NCBI GenBank assembly: GCA_964626495.1
Contig: CAZVFT010000001.1
Location: forward strand, 1 to 64,000
Origin: JACNLN01 sp964626495
Lineage (GTDB): Bacteria; Fidelibacterota; Marinisomatia; Marinisomatales; CAZVFT01
Length of the DNA stretch: 64,000 bases
Direction: 5' to 3'
Part shown: positions 11,905 to 21,570 of the stretch, in pieces
Numbering within the stretch: position 1 is the stretch's first letter
Layout: every line of letters starts with the position of its first letter
Notes under the pieces: model-generated
Told to the model about the DNA's origin: nothing
The model's input: the letters and a program-made list of their open reading frames with translations, nothing else
Databases searched by the model: none
Program-made: the position numbers and the translations under genes

Positions 11905-12725
11905 TATTTATACTCATCTATAACTGTTTTATTTATGGAAACACCATAGGAATTCCTAAGGCTGTCTATCAAAGCGGTGTATAATAATTCTCGTTTTTGT
12001 TCTAATAAGCGATGTACTATGTCATCATAAACCCTGTCAATTCCTATATAGCTATTTTTAAGATAACGATCTAAAATTTCTACAATGTGATATCCGTAAT
12101 TGGTTTTGTAAGGTCCAAATACGCCCCTTGATTTAATATGTTTCCCAAATAAATGATTCTTTAACTGAGGAATGATAGAAGATTCAGAAACAATATCGAT
12201 ATCAACATTATAATTTTCAAGAAGAGATTGTCTGGCAGAACCATCGTAGGATAAGAGAGTATTTTTAACATCAAATGCGGTTGACTCATCTTTAAGAACA
12301 AAATGAATAATACGAGCCTCGTCGCAGTTTCTTTTGAAACCATTCCGGTTTTTATGGTAATATTCCCTTATTTCATCAGTAGAAACGGAAAGATATTCAT
12401 CAAAATAAAGGTTTAAAAAAGCGTTTCCTAAAAGATCGCGACGATACTGAACTAATTTTTGGGAAAGAACTTCATCGCGGCTAAGTTCTAAATTTAAAGC
12501 AGCTTGATAAAGCAGCTCAGATTCAATCCAATCATTTAATCGCTGGTCTATTTCAACTTTTGTTGAGTTAGCATTTATGTCAGGATATAACTTGAAAAAG
12601 TTTTCAGGTGTTAGATAAGAATTGCTAACGCTCACTATAATGATATCTTCATTGTTTTGTTGAGTACAACCTATTAGAATTGTACACAATAAAAAGAGTA
12701 ACATTTTATGTTTCTTAAACAACAT
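11904..12725 (-). CDS. Lipoprotein related to PpiC/SurA-type foldases
   Basis: The 273-residue product begins with a lipoprotein signal (hydrophobic run, then LIGC about residue 20). The body looks like a worn parvulin-type chaperone: an N-terminal helical part with LNDWIESELLYQAAL, a DEIREYYHKNRNGF linker typical of PpiC/SurA proteins, and a short rotamase-like end with GVFGPYKTNYGYHIVEILDRY. Catalytic parvulin motifs are weak, so it may hold clients without isomerase activity. It sits directly between mfd and the SurA-like gene and overlaps the latter by one base, so both probably handle outer-membrane or exported clients. Confidence 0.75.
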   Translation of the reverse strand: MLFKKHKMLLFLLCTILIGCTQQNNEDIIIVSVSNSYLTPENFFKLYPDINANSTKVEIDQRLNDWIESELLYQAALNLELSRDEVLSQKLVQYRRDLLGNAFLNLYFDEYLSVSTDEIREYYHKNRNGFKRNCDEARIIHFVLKDESTAFDVKNTLLSYDGSARQSLLENYNVDIDIVSESSIIPQLKNHLFGKHIKSRGVFGPYKTNYGYHIVEILDRYLKNSYIGIDRVYDDIVHRLLEQKRELLYTALIDSLRNSYGVSINKTVIDEYK

Positions 12726-12755
12726 CAGATCTTTTTGGTGAAATAGCTTTTAAAA

Positions 12756-15700
12756 TTATGCCTTTTTTAAATCTGTTTCAAAGAGATATTTTGTAATTGA
12801 TAGTGAATCTTGCAAAGAATTAGTATTAACTTTCAATTCTATGTTATTATCTTTCGCTTCTTTAAATATATGCTCAACTCCCTTTGATAATATTAAATCT
12901 TGTATTATTGTAAAATCATCTAACATTTTAGACGTTGTATCTTTTCTGTTAAAAACAGCAGATATTCCAGAAGATGTGATATTAATTTGATTTAATCCAA
13001 TATGATGTGAGGAAACAGAGACAAGCGAGGAAATTAGCAGACTATTTACAGCTTGGGGCATGGGGCCGTATCGGTCTCTTATTTCATTTCCAATAGAAAA
13101 AACTTCTTCTGAGGATTGGACATTTCCAAGTCTGCGGTATAGTATAAGCCTTTCTGATGTATCAGAAATATAATCGTTTGGAATTAAGGATGATCCTTCT
13201 ACTGAAATATGAACATCTCGTCGACCGGCCATAGGTTCATTTTTTTGTTTAGCAATTTCTTCCCGTACAAGCTTATTAAACAAATGTAAACCTATGGAAT
13301 TTATATGGCCGCTCTGTTCTATACCGAAAATGTTTCCGGCTCCTCGAATTTCCATATCCTTTATAGATATATGATAACCAGCACCCAAGTATGAATAATT
13401 TTCCATTGTTCTTAACCTTGAATGCGCTTCAGTTGAAATACAATGATGCGCTGGAAGGAGAAGATAGCAATATGCCTGAAGATTGCCCCTTCCCACTCTT
13501 CCGCGTATCTGGTATAGCTGAGAAAGACCAAACGTATGAGCATTATTTATGATGATTGTATTTACGTTGGGCAGATCAATGCCTGCTTCAATTATTGTTG
13601 TACAAACAAGAACATCAAATTTCCTGTTTAGAAAGTTTCTCATTGTTTTTTCAAGCAACCTTCCATCCATCTGCCCATGGGCGTAGGAAAATGTAACACC
13701 TGGTAGAAGCCTTTGTAGTTTTTCAGTGATTATATCGATATTTACAACCCTATTGTGAATAAAAAACACTTGGCCGTTTCTACGAATTTCTTTCATTATG
13801 GCTTCGGATATTATTTTGTCTGATTTTCGCACGATTTTTGTAATAATCGGAAGTCGCTCAACAGGCGGAGTATCAATTTTTGAGATGTTTCGTACACCAG
13901 CAAGAGAAAGATAGAGTGTTCTCGGTATGGGGGTTGCCGTCATTGATAAAACATCAACAGATGTTTTCATATGTTTTATTTTTTCTTTGTGGCGTGCACC
14001 AAAGCGGTGCTCATCATCAATAATAAGAAGACCAAGATCAAAAAACTTTACATCTTTAGATAAAAGTCGGTGTGTTCCAATAACAACTCCAATCTTTCCC
14101 CCAGACAAATCGTTGACAAGAGCCTTTTGGCTGTTTTTTGTCCTGAACCTTGAAAGAAGTTCAACTGTGATACCATAAGGAGACAACCGCTCAGAAAAGT
14201 TGAGATAATGTTGATTTGCAAGGATAGTTGTTGGGGCAAGGATCGCAACCTGTTTTTCATCGTAACAAGCTTTAAATGTGGCTCTTATTGAAACTTCTGT
14301 TTTTCCAAAACCAACATCACCACACAGCAGTCTATCCATAGGGATGGAGGTCTCCATATCCCGTTTAATTTTATGCCACGCTTTTATCTGGTCCCCTGTT
14401 TCTTCATATGGAAAAGAACTTTCAAGATCATAGTGTAGAGAGGTATCACGAGAAAAAACAAACCCGGAAGTATTTCTTCTTGTAGCATATAAGGAGATAA
14501 ACTCAGTAACGATTTTTTCAGCGGTTTTCCTCGAACGCTGCTTTTGTTTTTCCCATTGAGTAGAACCAAGACTGGAGAGTTGGGGCGCTTTCCTGCTGGA
14601 GCTAACAAATTTATGAACAAGAGAAATATTTTCTGTGGGAACATAAACTTTTCCGCTGTCTTTAAATTTCAAAGCAACACAATCTTTAATTCCCCAAGAT
14701 GTCTCTATACTCTCAAGACCCCGATATCGGCAGATTCCATAATTTTCGTGAACAAGAACCTCGTTCCAGCTGAAATCATCAATTTTTGAGTAACTAACTT
14801 TATGTTTGCTACTTAAAATCCAAGGCGACAATCGTTTCTTTGGCTTACCAACAATGTGATGGTATGTATAAAGAGAAACACCAAGGTTTTTACTAAAAAA
14901 ACTATCGCTGTAAGGAGATGAAAAGTAGATAGGTTTATTCCCAATTCGATCTTTTAAATATTCTTCTTGAACAAGTGTTTCTGTCGATATGAACACCTTA
15001 ACACTAAAATTATCAATATCTTGTGCTATCAACTCCTTTGTTGCTAAAAGAGATGATGAAGGTTTGGTTTTGGATATACAACTGAGATCTATAAATATAT
15101 TATTATCAGATTTCGCCGGTGAAATGTTAAATATTTGTTTTCCAGCTGATAACTCAAGGTTTAAACTTAAGTAAGGATTTGTTATGAGATTTTTAATAGA
15201 TATTCCGCTTGTGTTTGGGGTGAGATTTTCAAATAGTGGGAATAACCGAGTATTACTAATATGGTCATTTTCTAATGATATCTGAGTAATAGGATCAAAA
15301 TGTCTTATTGAAATTATTGTATTTCCATCAAACTCGATTCTTATAGGATATTTTTTGGAAGGTTGGTAGACGTCAAAGATACAGCCCCTCACGGTAAAAT
15401 GTCCGGGTAATGCAGTAGTATCAACATTTTCATATTTCCAAAGTGAAAGTAAAGACTTTAAATGAGTAATTGGCTGAGTTTCGCCCACAGACAAAGCTAT
15501 TCCCTTATTATGATTGTTTTTATCAAGGCTGATATTAATTAGATCATTAAAAGATTTTTTTGAACAAATTAAAATTGATTTCTTTCCGCACAGAAGATAT
15601 TCAACAGCTTGTTGTCTAAATCTTACTTCAGGAGAAGTTGGATTAGAACTTGAAGTAATTGGGGGAAAACAAGAAATAACGGGGTTTTTAATATATGTAA

Positions 15701-15944
15701 ATTCTTGATTAATTAGTTCAACGGGATAAACGGGGTCAACAAAGCAGACGATTTGGCGTTTAAACTTTTCGTGTAGTAAAAATATTAATGTTGGTATTAA
15801 AGATAAATTAACATTAAGCAAACGAGCCCCACCATTTGTTTGCTCGAACGATTTTATCCATTTGACTATAAGGGATTGTATTTTAATATAGTTAAATAAC
15901 GGATTGTCATGCTTTAGATTACTTGTTTCACGTGAAACACTCAT
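12756..15944 (-). CDS. mfd: Transcription-repair coupling factor
   Basis: At 1062 residues it has the Mfd order: UvrB-like N-terminal region (STSNPTSPEVRFRQQAVEYLL, FTVRGCIFDVYQPSKKYPIRIEFDGNTI), RNA-polymerase-interacting domain (VHENYGICRYRGLE), a RecG-like helicase with Walker A GDVGFGKTEV near 545 and a DDEH box near 646, then RGRVGRGNLQAYCYLL and a C-terminal TRCF domain. Mfd removes RNA polymerase stalled at lesions and recruits UvrA. It is slightly shorter than the usual 1100-1200 residues. The start ATG overlaps the mnmG stop (ATGA), and codons 2-7 are part of a perfect parS site. Confidence 0.96.
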   Translation of the reverse strand: MSVSRETSNLKHDNPLFNYIKIQSLIVKWIKSFEQTNGGARLLNVNLSLIPTLIFLLHEKFKRQIVCFVDPVYPVELINQEFTYIKNPVISCFPPITSSSNPTSPEVRFRQQAVEYLLCGKKSILICSKKSFNDLINISLDKNNHNKGIALSVGETQPITHLKSLLSLWKYENVDTTALPGHFTVRGCIFDVYQPSKKYPIRIEFDGNTIISIRHFDPITQISLENDHISNTRLFPLFENLTPNTSGISIKNLITNPYLSLNLELSAGKQIFNISPAKSDNNIFIDLSCISKTKPSSSLLATKELIAQDIDNFSVKVFISTETLVQEEYLKDRIGNKPIYFSSPYSDSFFSKNLGVSLYTYHHIVGKPKKRLSPWILSSKHKVSYSKIDDFSWNEVLVHENYGICRYRGLESIETSWGIKDCVALKFKDSGKVYVPTENISLVHKFVSSSRKAPQLSSLGSTQWEKQKQRSRKTAEKIVTEFISLYATRRNTSGFVFSRDTSLHYDLESSFPYEETGDQIKAWHKIKRDMETSIPMDRLLCGDVGFGKTEVSIRATFKACYDEKQVAILAPTTILANQHYLNFSERLSPYGITVELLSRFRTKNSQKALVNDLSGGKIGVVIGTHRLLSKDVKFFDLGLLIIDDEHRFGARHKEKIKHMKTSVDVLSMTATPIPRTLYLSLAGVRNISKIDTPPVERLPIITKIVRKSDKIISEAIMKEIRRNGQVFFIHNRVVNIDIITEKLQRLLPGVTFSYAHGQMDGRLLEKTMRNFLNRKFDVLVCTTIIEAGIDLPNVNTIIINNAHTFGLSQLYQIRGRVGRGNLQAYCYLLLPAHHCISTEAHSRLRTMENYSYLGAGYHISIKDMEIRGAGNIFGIEQSGHINSIGLHLFNKLVREEIAKQKNEPMAGRRDVHISVEGSSLIPNDYISDTSERLILYRRLGNVQSSEEVFSIGNEIRDRYGPMPQAVNSLLISSLVSVSSHHIGLNQINITSSGISAVFNRKDTTSKMLDDFTIIQDLILSKGVEHIFKEAKDNNIELKVNTNSLQDSLSITKYLFETDLKKA
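15924..15939. other. parS site (TGTTTCACGTGAAACA)
   Basis: This is a perfect copy of the 16-bp parS consensus known from Bacillus Spo0J/ParB. It lies in codons 2-7 of mfd, where it encodes SVSRET. ParB binds parS near the origin to direct chromosome segregation and SMC loading. The parA and parB genes are not in this window. Confidence 0.88.
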
Positions 15945-17824
15945 TGTTTATGTGCTAATAAAACGGAAAGAACTGAAACGTCTGATGGTGACACTCCAGA
16001 TATTCTTGAAGCTTGTCCTAAATTCTCTGGGCGAACAAACATAAGTTTCTCTTTAGATTCATTTGATAAGGCGGAAATTGAACGATAGTCAAAATTTTTC
16101 GGAATGTTCATGCCCTCGTTTTTTTTAAGAAAAGCGACATGGCGAACCTGCCGTTTGATATATCCATCATATTTAATAGTCGTTTCTACCTCCTCTAGTA
16201 ATTCTTGAGATAAATGTGAAGGGTAAAAATTATCTGGCGGTAATAATATACTATGATTGATAAGGTGCTTTATACTTACTTTAGGACGTTTTATTAGACT
16301 TGAGGCAGCAACTCTTTCTCTTATTGGTGATTCACCAACGGATAGTAATAATTGATTGGCGACATCTTTACGAACAGACGTACATTTAATTGCATCAAGA
16401 TATTTATCTACAAATTGTATTTGACTAAGAATAAATTGATAATCATCAGAAGATAACAGGCCGACCTCAAAGCCGATTCTTGATAATCTTCGGTTGGCAT
16501 TACTATGGCGAAGCATCAATCTAAACTCTGCTCTAGAGGTGAACATGCGGTACGGTTCAATAGTGTCTTTTGTTATAAGGTCGTCAATTAATACTCCAAT
16601 GTAAGCCTGGTCTCTAGAGAGGACAATTTGTTCCTTCCCCAGTATATATTGTGCCGAATTTATACCGGCGATTATTCCTTGAGAAGCTGCTTCTTCATAT
16701 CCTGATGTACCATTTATTTGACCAGCAAAATAAAGACCTTTTATATCTTTTGATTCAAGCGTTGATTTTAATTGGGATGGTGGGAAAAAATCATATTCAA
16801 TGGCATAACCAGGGCGAATAAACTCAACCTCTTCCAAGCCACTAATAGTTCTTAGTGCTTTTAGCTGAATTTTTTCAGGTAGGCTAGTAGAGAAACCGTT
16901 TGCATAAATCTGATCCGAACCCCACCATTCAGGCTCAAGAAACAATTGATGAAAAGGCTTATCGGAAAATTTAACTACTTTATCTTCTATTGACGGACAG
17001 TATCGTGGGCCAATACCTTTGATTTCGCCACAGTACATCGGTGATTCGTGGATATGCTCCATGATAATTTCATGTGTTATGGAATTTGTATAAGCTATAT
17101 GACATGGAATATTTAGTGGAAAAAACTTGTTATTTCTAAATGAAAATGGAAATGGATTAGTGTCGCCATAACTAGACTTTAATGTAGAATAGTTGATAGT
17201 GTTTTTATTTATACGAGGTGGAGTTCCCGTTTTTAACCTTCCAGCCTTAAACCCAAGAGAAACAAGGTGCTCAGTAATGCCTTCGCTCGCTTCTTCACCC
17301 ATTCTTCCAGCTTTAATCTTTTTGCGACCCAGGTGAACTAAACCATTAAGAAATGTTCCACAGGAAAGAATGACGGTTTCAGAAAATAATTTTTTCCCGG
17401 ATCGTAACTTTACACCTTTAATAACGTCTCCATGGATAATGAGCAATACCACCTCATCTTCAATAATAGTAATATTGTTATTTTTTAATAATTTTTCCTG
17501 AATAAGCGATGTGTATTTGATTTTATCAATTTGAGCTCTAGGAGACCAGACGGAACGACCTTTTGACTTATTCAAGGTTTTAAATTGGATACCCGTTAGA
17601 TCTGCTGCCACACCCATTTCTCCACCAAGAGCATCAATTTCTCTAACAAGATGACCTTTTGCTAATCCACCAATTGCAGGATTGCAAGACATTCTTGCTA
17701 TTGAATAAAAATCAATAGTAACAAGTGCAGTTTTTAATCCAATTCGTGCAGATGCAAGGGACGCTTCCACGCCAGAATGACCTCCGCCAACGACAATAGT
17801 TTGAAATTGTTTCACGTGAAACAA
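15941..17824 (-). CDS. mnmG: tRNA uridine-5-carboxymethylaminomethyl modification enzyme, FAD subunit
   Basis: The 627-residue protein works with MnmE to place the carboxymethylaminomethyl group on wobble U34 of certain tRNAs. The FAD loop is VVGGGHSGVEAS (about 11-22); other family marks are CNPAIGGLAKGHLVREIDALGGEMG, LSCGTFLNGLVHLG, GRLKTGTPPRI, YCPSIEDKVV, GLYFAGQINGTSGYEEAASQG and MFTSRAEFRLMLRHSNANRRL. The chosen start is TTG at 17824, directly after the mnmE stop, with AGGAAAG in front; a GTG three codons later is possible. The first codons (MFHVKQ) are a parS site, a placement seen in other bacteria. Confidence 0.96.
   Translation of the reverse strand: MFHVKQFQTIVVGGGHSGVEASLASARIGLKTALVTIDFYSIARMSCNPAIGGLAKGHLVREIDALGGEMGVAADLTGIQFKTLNKSKGRSVWSPRAQIDKIKYTSLIQEKLLKNNNITIIEDEVVLLIIHGDVIKGVKLRSGKKLFSETVILSCGTFLNGLVHLGRKKIKAGRMGEEASEGITEHLVSLGFKAGRLKTGTPPRINKNTINYSTLKSSYGDTNPFPFSFRNNKFFPLNIPCHIAYTNSITHEIIMEHIHESPMYCGEIKGIGPRYCPSIEDKVVKFSDKPFHQLFLEPEWWGSDQIYANGFSTSLPEKIQLKALRTISGLEEVEFIRPGYAIEYDFFPPSQLKSTLESKDIKGLYFAGQINGTSGYEEAASQGIIAGINSAQYILGKEQIVLSRDQAYIGVLIDDLITKDTIEPYRMFTSRAEFRLMLRHSNANRRLSRIGFEVGLLSSDDYQFILSQIQFVDKYLDAIKCTSVRKDVANQLLLSVGESPIRERVAASSLIKRPKVSIKHLINHSILLPPDNFYPSHLSQELLEEVETTIKYDGYIKRQVRHVAFLKKNEGMNIPKNFDYRSISALSNESKEKLMFVRPENLGQASRISGVSPSDVSVLSVLLAHKQ
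17808..17823. other. parS site (TGTTTCACGTGAAACA)
   Basis: This second perfect parS consensus lies in the first codons of mnmG. The palindrome extends three bases further on each side (17805-17826). It is 1.9 kb from the parS in mfd and 3.8 kb from dnaA, as expected for an origin-proximal centromere. Confidence 0.9.
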
Positions 17825-19198
17825 TTACTTTCCTACACAAAAATTTGAAAAAATATTATTGATAATTTCGTCGGCAGTAGTAACACCTAAAATGCGATCA
17901 ATTTGACTTAGTGCTTCACGCAGATCTAATGCAATAAGATCACCCTCTTTTTCTTTAATAATTGATTTATGGGCAAGGTTGAGAGATTTAACACAATTTT
18001 GTATGGCATCTTTTTGTCTGGCGTTTGTAATAAAAACCTCGTTTGATATTGTTTTTTCTGATACAGATAAATGGTTAAAAATTTTACTTACAATTGACCT
18101 TATATTTTTACCTGTTTTAGCGGATACAAATGTGGGATTAAATCCGTTAAAATTAACGTCTTTAAATATTTCGTCAATATTCACAAGATCAATTTTATTT
18201 ATTACAAGAATAAATGGAGAATTAAAATCTCGAGAATTAATTTTATCGAAGACATGTGATATTGTATCTGTTGCACTAAAAACCCAAATTATTAAGTCAG
18301 ATTTATCTATAAATTTTTTTGAAACAGCAATACTGGATTTTTCAATAGGATCTTTAGGTAGACGAATACCGGCTGTATCAAAAAGCCTTAAAGGTATTCC
18401 ATTTATTTGATAGTATACTTCAACAGCATCACGAGTTGTTCCGGGTTCTTCAGAAACAATAACGCGTTTTTCTGAAATAATAGTGTTTAAAATACTTGAT
18501 TTTCCCACATTAGTATCACCAATAATTGTGACAATTGCCCCATCAGTTAATATTCTACCCGTATGATAGCTGTTAATTAGACGTTGAGATATATCAATTA
18601 AAGAATCCAATTGGGATTTAATTTTTTCTATAGGAGTTGGCTCTATTTCCTCATCAGAAAAATCCAATTCTAGCTCAATTATAGTTATAATATGTAATAA
18701 TCGCTCTTTTATGCTGTTTAATGTTTTTGATAATTTACCGCTGAGGTTTTTATAGTTGATTTTCTCCCCGAGTTTACTTCTTGATGAAATTATTCCCGCA
18801 ACTGACTCAGCCTGAGTTAGGTCTATTTTTCCATTTAAAAATGCTCTCTTTGTGAATTCTCCCGGTTCAGCAAGGTCGCAACCTAAATCAATACAAGCTT
18901 CGAGTAAGACATTGCTTATAACAATCCCCCCATGACAGGAAATTTCTACAACATCTTCTCCTGTGTAAGAATCAGGGTTTTTGTAGTATATAACTATCCC
19001 TTGGTCAACCTCCTGATCTAATGATGAGTATAACCGAGAAAACAAAGCGTAGCGGGTTTTAATATCTTTACGTGATTTTTTTGTAAGCCGCTCAGCGATT
19101 TCAATAGATTTTGGTCCTGATATGCGTAGAACAGCGATACCTCCAATACCTGGTGGCGTTGAAATAGCAGCGACGGTATTTGTAATACCAGCAAGCAT
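17825..19198 (-). CDS. mnmE: tRNA modification GTPase MnmE
   Basis: The 457-residue protein has the three MnmE parts. The N-terminal tetrahydrofolate-binding domain shows TVAAISTPPGIGGIAVLRISGP and DVVEISCHGG. The helical domain contains an embedded G domain with P-loop GDTNVGKSS near 226, the DEEPGTTRD-like EEPGTTRDAVEV switch, DTAGIR and NKID. The C-terminus ends in FCVGK, the conserved C-x-GK whose cysteine aids catalysis. It is the partner of MnmG, whose gene follows without a gap, and lies 14 bases after yidC. Confidence 0.96.
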   Translation of the reverse strand: MLAGITNTVAAISTPPGIGGIAVLRISGPKSIEIAERLTKKSRKDIKTRYALFSRLYSSLDQEVDQGIVIYYKNPDSYTGEDVVEISCHGGIVISNVLLEACIDLGCDLAEPGEFTKRAFLNGKIDLTQAESVAGIISSRSKLGEKINYKNLSGKLSKTLNSIKERLLHIITIIELELDFSDEEIEPTPIEKIKSQLDSLIDISQRLINSYHTGRILTDGAIVTIIGDTNVGKSSILNTIISEKRVIVSEEPGTTRDAVEVYYQINGIPLRLFDTAGIRLPKDPIEKSSIAVSKKFIDKSDLIIWVFSATDTISHVFDKINSRDFNSPFILVINKIDLVNIDEIFKDVNFNGFNPTFVSAKTGKNIRSIVSKIFNHLSVSEKTISNEVFITNARQKDAIQNCVKSLNLAHKSIIKEKEGDLIALDLREALSQIDRILGVTTADEIINNIFSNFCVGK

Positions 19199-19212
19199 TT
19201 AATATGAAAGCC

Positions 19213-20898
19213 CTATTGTTTACTAGTTAATTGAGTCGCAGGTTTAGGTATAAAATATTTTTGCTGAACAATTGTAAGGATATTGAATAAAGTATAATAG
19301 AGATTTAAACCAGAGGGAAAGCTGTTAAATAAAAGGAAGAAGAATACCGTCATAAAATACATCATATATTTCTGTTGAGCTTGGGCTTGTACACCAGACA
19401 TTTTCTGTTGTAGAAAAATGGATATCGCCATTAATATTGGCAAAACTGCTACTTGATCCCCGTAAATAGGTATTGATGTTGGCAAATATAAAATAGTGTC
19501 AGGAGCGGATAGATCTTTAATCCAGAGCATAAATGGAGCCCCTCGGAGCTCAATTGTTGTTCTAAATACAATGAACAAAGAAAACAGCAAAGGCATTTGA
19601 ATCAACATCGGGATACAACCGCCAAGGGGATTAACACCATGTTCTTTGTAAAGCTTCATGGTTTCTTTGTTTAATCTCTGAGGATCGTTCTTATATTTTG
19701 AACGAAGTTTAGCGATTAGAGGTTGGACTGTCTGCATTTCACGTGTGGACTGATAACTCTTTTTCGTTAATGGATAAACTATAATTTTTACAACTATTGA
19801 AAAAATAATAAGTAACACGCCATAATTAGGTATGAATTTGTGCATAGATTTCAACAGATATAACACGCCACGGGAGATGGGTCGAATAAAACTCAAACCA
19901 AAATTCATAATACTATGAAGATTAACACCGAGATTTTTAATCCGGTTATATTCTAGTGGTCCGAGGTATAATGTAATAGAAGTGGAAGAGCTGATATTTT
20001 GAAAAAGATTTGTGTTATACACACTTTTTTTATGTTTGTATTTTAATTCAGTTTGATAACCGCCAATTTCGATACTTTGAGCAGGAACCTCAGGTATTAA
20101 TGCAGAAACAAAGTATTTTGATCTAATAGCAACCCAGATGGTATTACCAATTTTTCGTTCCATTTTAAGGGTGCTACTTTTAATTTTTTGTGTATGTAAA
20201 TCCCCGCCTTGATAAAAATATCCTTTAAAATAGTATAAATCATCTTTAACATTTTTTTCTGTTACTGGAAGACCGCCCTTCCACATAAGCGCGTATATAC
20301 CATGTGATATGTAATTTTGAATAGCTGTTAAATCAGTATCAACACTTATTTTGTAAGAATTTGGATTAAATGTAAGGGTTTTATATATGAGCTGACCATT
20401 AAATAAGGTTTTAAAGGAAATTGATTGTGGTCGAATTGTAGCATCTATATATAGTGATTTAGAAATTGTTTCCCATGAATTGTTTAAAGTTATTTTATCT
20501 CCGTCAATGGACATAAAATTTATAATTAGATTTGACAGATTATTTTTATCAATAAGATTTACATACGAGGAATCATAAAAAAGATAATTATTCAATTTAT
20601 AAGAAACAATTGAGCCTCCGCCAATGGAAGATATTACTGCTTCATAAAGGTTTGTTTTTATAGTAATTTGTTCTTCTTCATAAGATTCGTATTGGGGTTC
20701 CCTTCCCGTCTTAACTTGTGGTGAGTCTATTCTGGTTAAACCAGTGTTGTTTGTGATCTTTTCTGTGGGTTTTTGAGGGGGTATAATTTCATCAGAGCTT
20801 TTCTTTGTTGGTTGTGGGGGTATTAGATCATAATATTTTGGTAAAAAGATTAGTATGAGAGCAATAAGAAAAAATGCGAGTAATGTTCTTTTATCCAT
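19213..20898 (-). CDS. yidC: Membrane protein insertase YidC
   Basis: At 561 residues this is a Gram-negative-type YidC: an N-terminal anchor (LLAFFLIALILIFLP, about 5-19), a large periplasmic beta domain (about 55-340), then the conserved core of five membrane helices. Core marks are YGVLLIIFSIVVKIIVYPLTKKSYQS, the MQTVQPLIAKLRSKYKNDPQ coiled region, and GGCIPMLIQMPLLFSLFIVFR. YidC inserts proteins into the inner membrane alone or with Sec. It lies five bases after yidD in the usual rpmH-yidD-yidC order. Confidence 0.95.
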   Translation of the reverse strand: MDKRTLLAFFLIALILIFLPKYYDLIPPQPTKKSSDEIIPPQKPTEKITNNTGLTRIDSPQVKTGREPQYESYEEEQITIKTNLYEAVISSIGGGSIVSYKLNNYLFYDSSYVNLIDKNNLSNLIINFMSIDGDKITLNNSWETISKSLYIDATIRPQSISFKTLFNGQLIYKTLTFNPNSYKISVDTDLTAIQNYISHGIYALMWKGGLPVTEKNVKDDLYYFKGYFYQGGDLHTQKIKSSTLKMERKIGNTIWVAIRSKYFVSALIPEVPAQSIEIGGYQTELKYKHKKSVYNTNLFQNISSSTSITLYLGPLEYNRIKNLGVNLHSIMNFGLSFIRPISRGVLYLLKSMHKFIPNYGVLLIIFSIVVKIIVYPLTKKSYQSTREMQTVQPLIAKLRSKYKNDPQRLNKETMKLYKEHGVNPLGGCIPMLIQMPLLFSLFIVFRTTIELRGAPFMLWIKDLSAPDTILYLPTSIPIYGDQVAVLPILMAISIFLQQKMSGVQAQAQQKYMMYFMTVFFFLLFNSFPSGLNLYYTLFNILTIVQQKYFIPKPATQLTSKQ

Positions 20899-20903
20899 AT
20901 CAA

Positions 20904-21191
20904 TTAGGGTGCCGGATCGTAACCACCGGCATTAAACGGGTGACAACGAAGGAGGCGCTTAATAGATAAAATAAGTGCTTTAAAAATCGAGTGTTTATTA
21001 AAAGAATCAATTGAGTATTGAGAGCAGGTTGGATGGAATCTGCAAGAAGGTGGAAAAAATGGGGATACTATAACTTGATAGAAACGAATTATTAAGACAA
21101 CAAATTTTGATAAATATTTATTAAATACATTATATATACTGATGAAAAAATAATTATTATTTATGGCTTTCCAATGTTTTGTAATGTGCAT
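20904..21191 (-). CDS. yidD: Membrane protein insertion efficiency factor YidD
   Basis: The C-terminal 65 residues are classic YidD: IRFYQVIVSPFFPPSCRFHPTCSQYSIDSF, with LLRCHPFNAGGYDPAP at the end. YidD helps YidC-mediated insertion. The reading frame adds about 30 residues before the normal start (MHITKHWKAINNN...), with no internal ATG near the usual one, so this form is N-terminally extended or uses an unusual start codon. rnpA, which commonly sits just upstream and overlaps, is missing. Confidence 0.88.
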   Translation of the reverse strand: MHITKHWKAINNNYFFISIYNVFNKYLSKFVVLIIRFYQVIVSPFFPPSCRFHPTCSQYSIDSFNKHSIFKALILSIKRLLRCHPFNAGGYDPAP

Positions 21192-21278
21192 ATTAATAAT
21201 GATGGTGAAAAAAAACAGAAGTTTTGTTTTATAAGATATCTATTATATCATTGTGGATTATTTAAATCTTTAAAAAAA

Positions 21279-21413
21279 TTATGCAGAAAGCTTTTTTCTT
21301 CTTTTTGTTCTTCGACGTGATAACACTTTTCTGCCTTCAGGAGAGGCACTACGACTTCGAAATCCGTGTCGGTTCTTCCTTTTCCTTTTACTTGGTTGAT
21401 AGGTTCTTTTCAT
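21279..21413 (-). CDS. rpmH: 50S ribosomal protein L34
   Basis: This 44-codon gene encodes a very basic protein starting [19 protein letters not shown] and continuing [26 protein letters not shown], the L34 signature. L34 is a late-assembling large-subunit protein. It is the first gene of the leftward operon at the origin and faces away from dnaA. The next gene, yidD, is 87 bases downstream. Confidence 0.95.
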   Translation of the reverse strand: MKRTYQPSKRKRKNRHGFRSRSASPEGRKVLSRRRTKRRKKLSA

Positions 21414-21570
21414 AATTATTGCTTAATTTTAACGCCGATAAGATACAGAATTTATAAGTTTAAATCAAATTATATATATTTCACTAAAAAAATGTTTTCA
21501 AGACAAATTTTACTTGTTGAACAAAGACTTAATAAGGTAAATTTTTTTAAAAACAGAGTGGGGATAAATT
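21414..21570. other. Divergent rpmH-dnaA gap, candidate oriC/dnaA promoter region
   Basis: The AT-rich 157-base gap separates leftward rpmH from rightward dnaA, the point where the coding strand switches. It must carry both promoters. A one-mismatch DnaA box, TGGGGATAA, lies at 21559-21567 next to the perfect box at 21570. Another near match, TGTGGATTA, lies past the rpmH end at 21252-21260. The gap is short for a full origin, so neighbouring sequence or the dnaN gap may contribute. Confidence 0.45.

Noticed and set aside
19736..19752. parS-like CATTTCACGTGTGG in yidC
   Set aside because: The match is partial and lies in conserved coding sequence.
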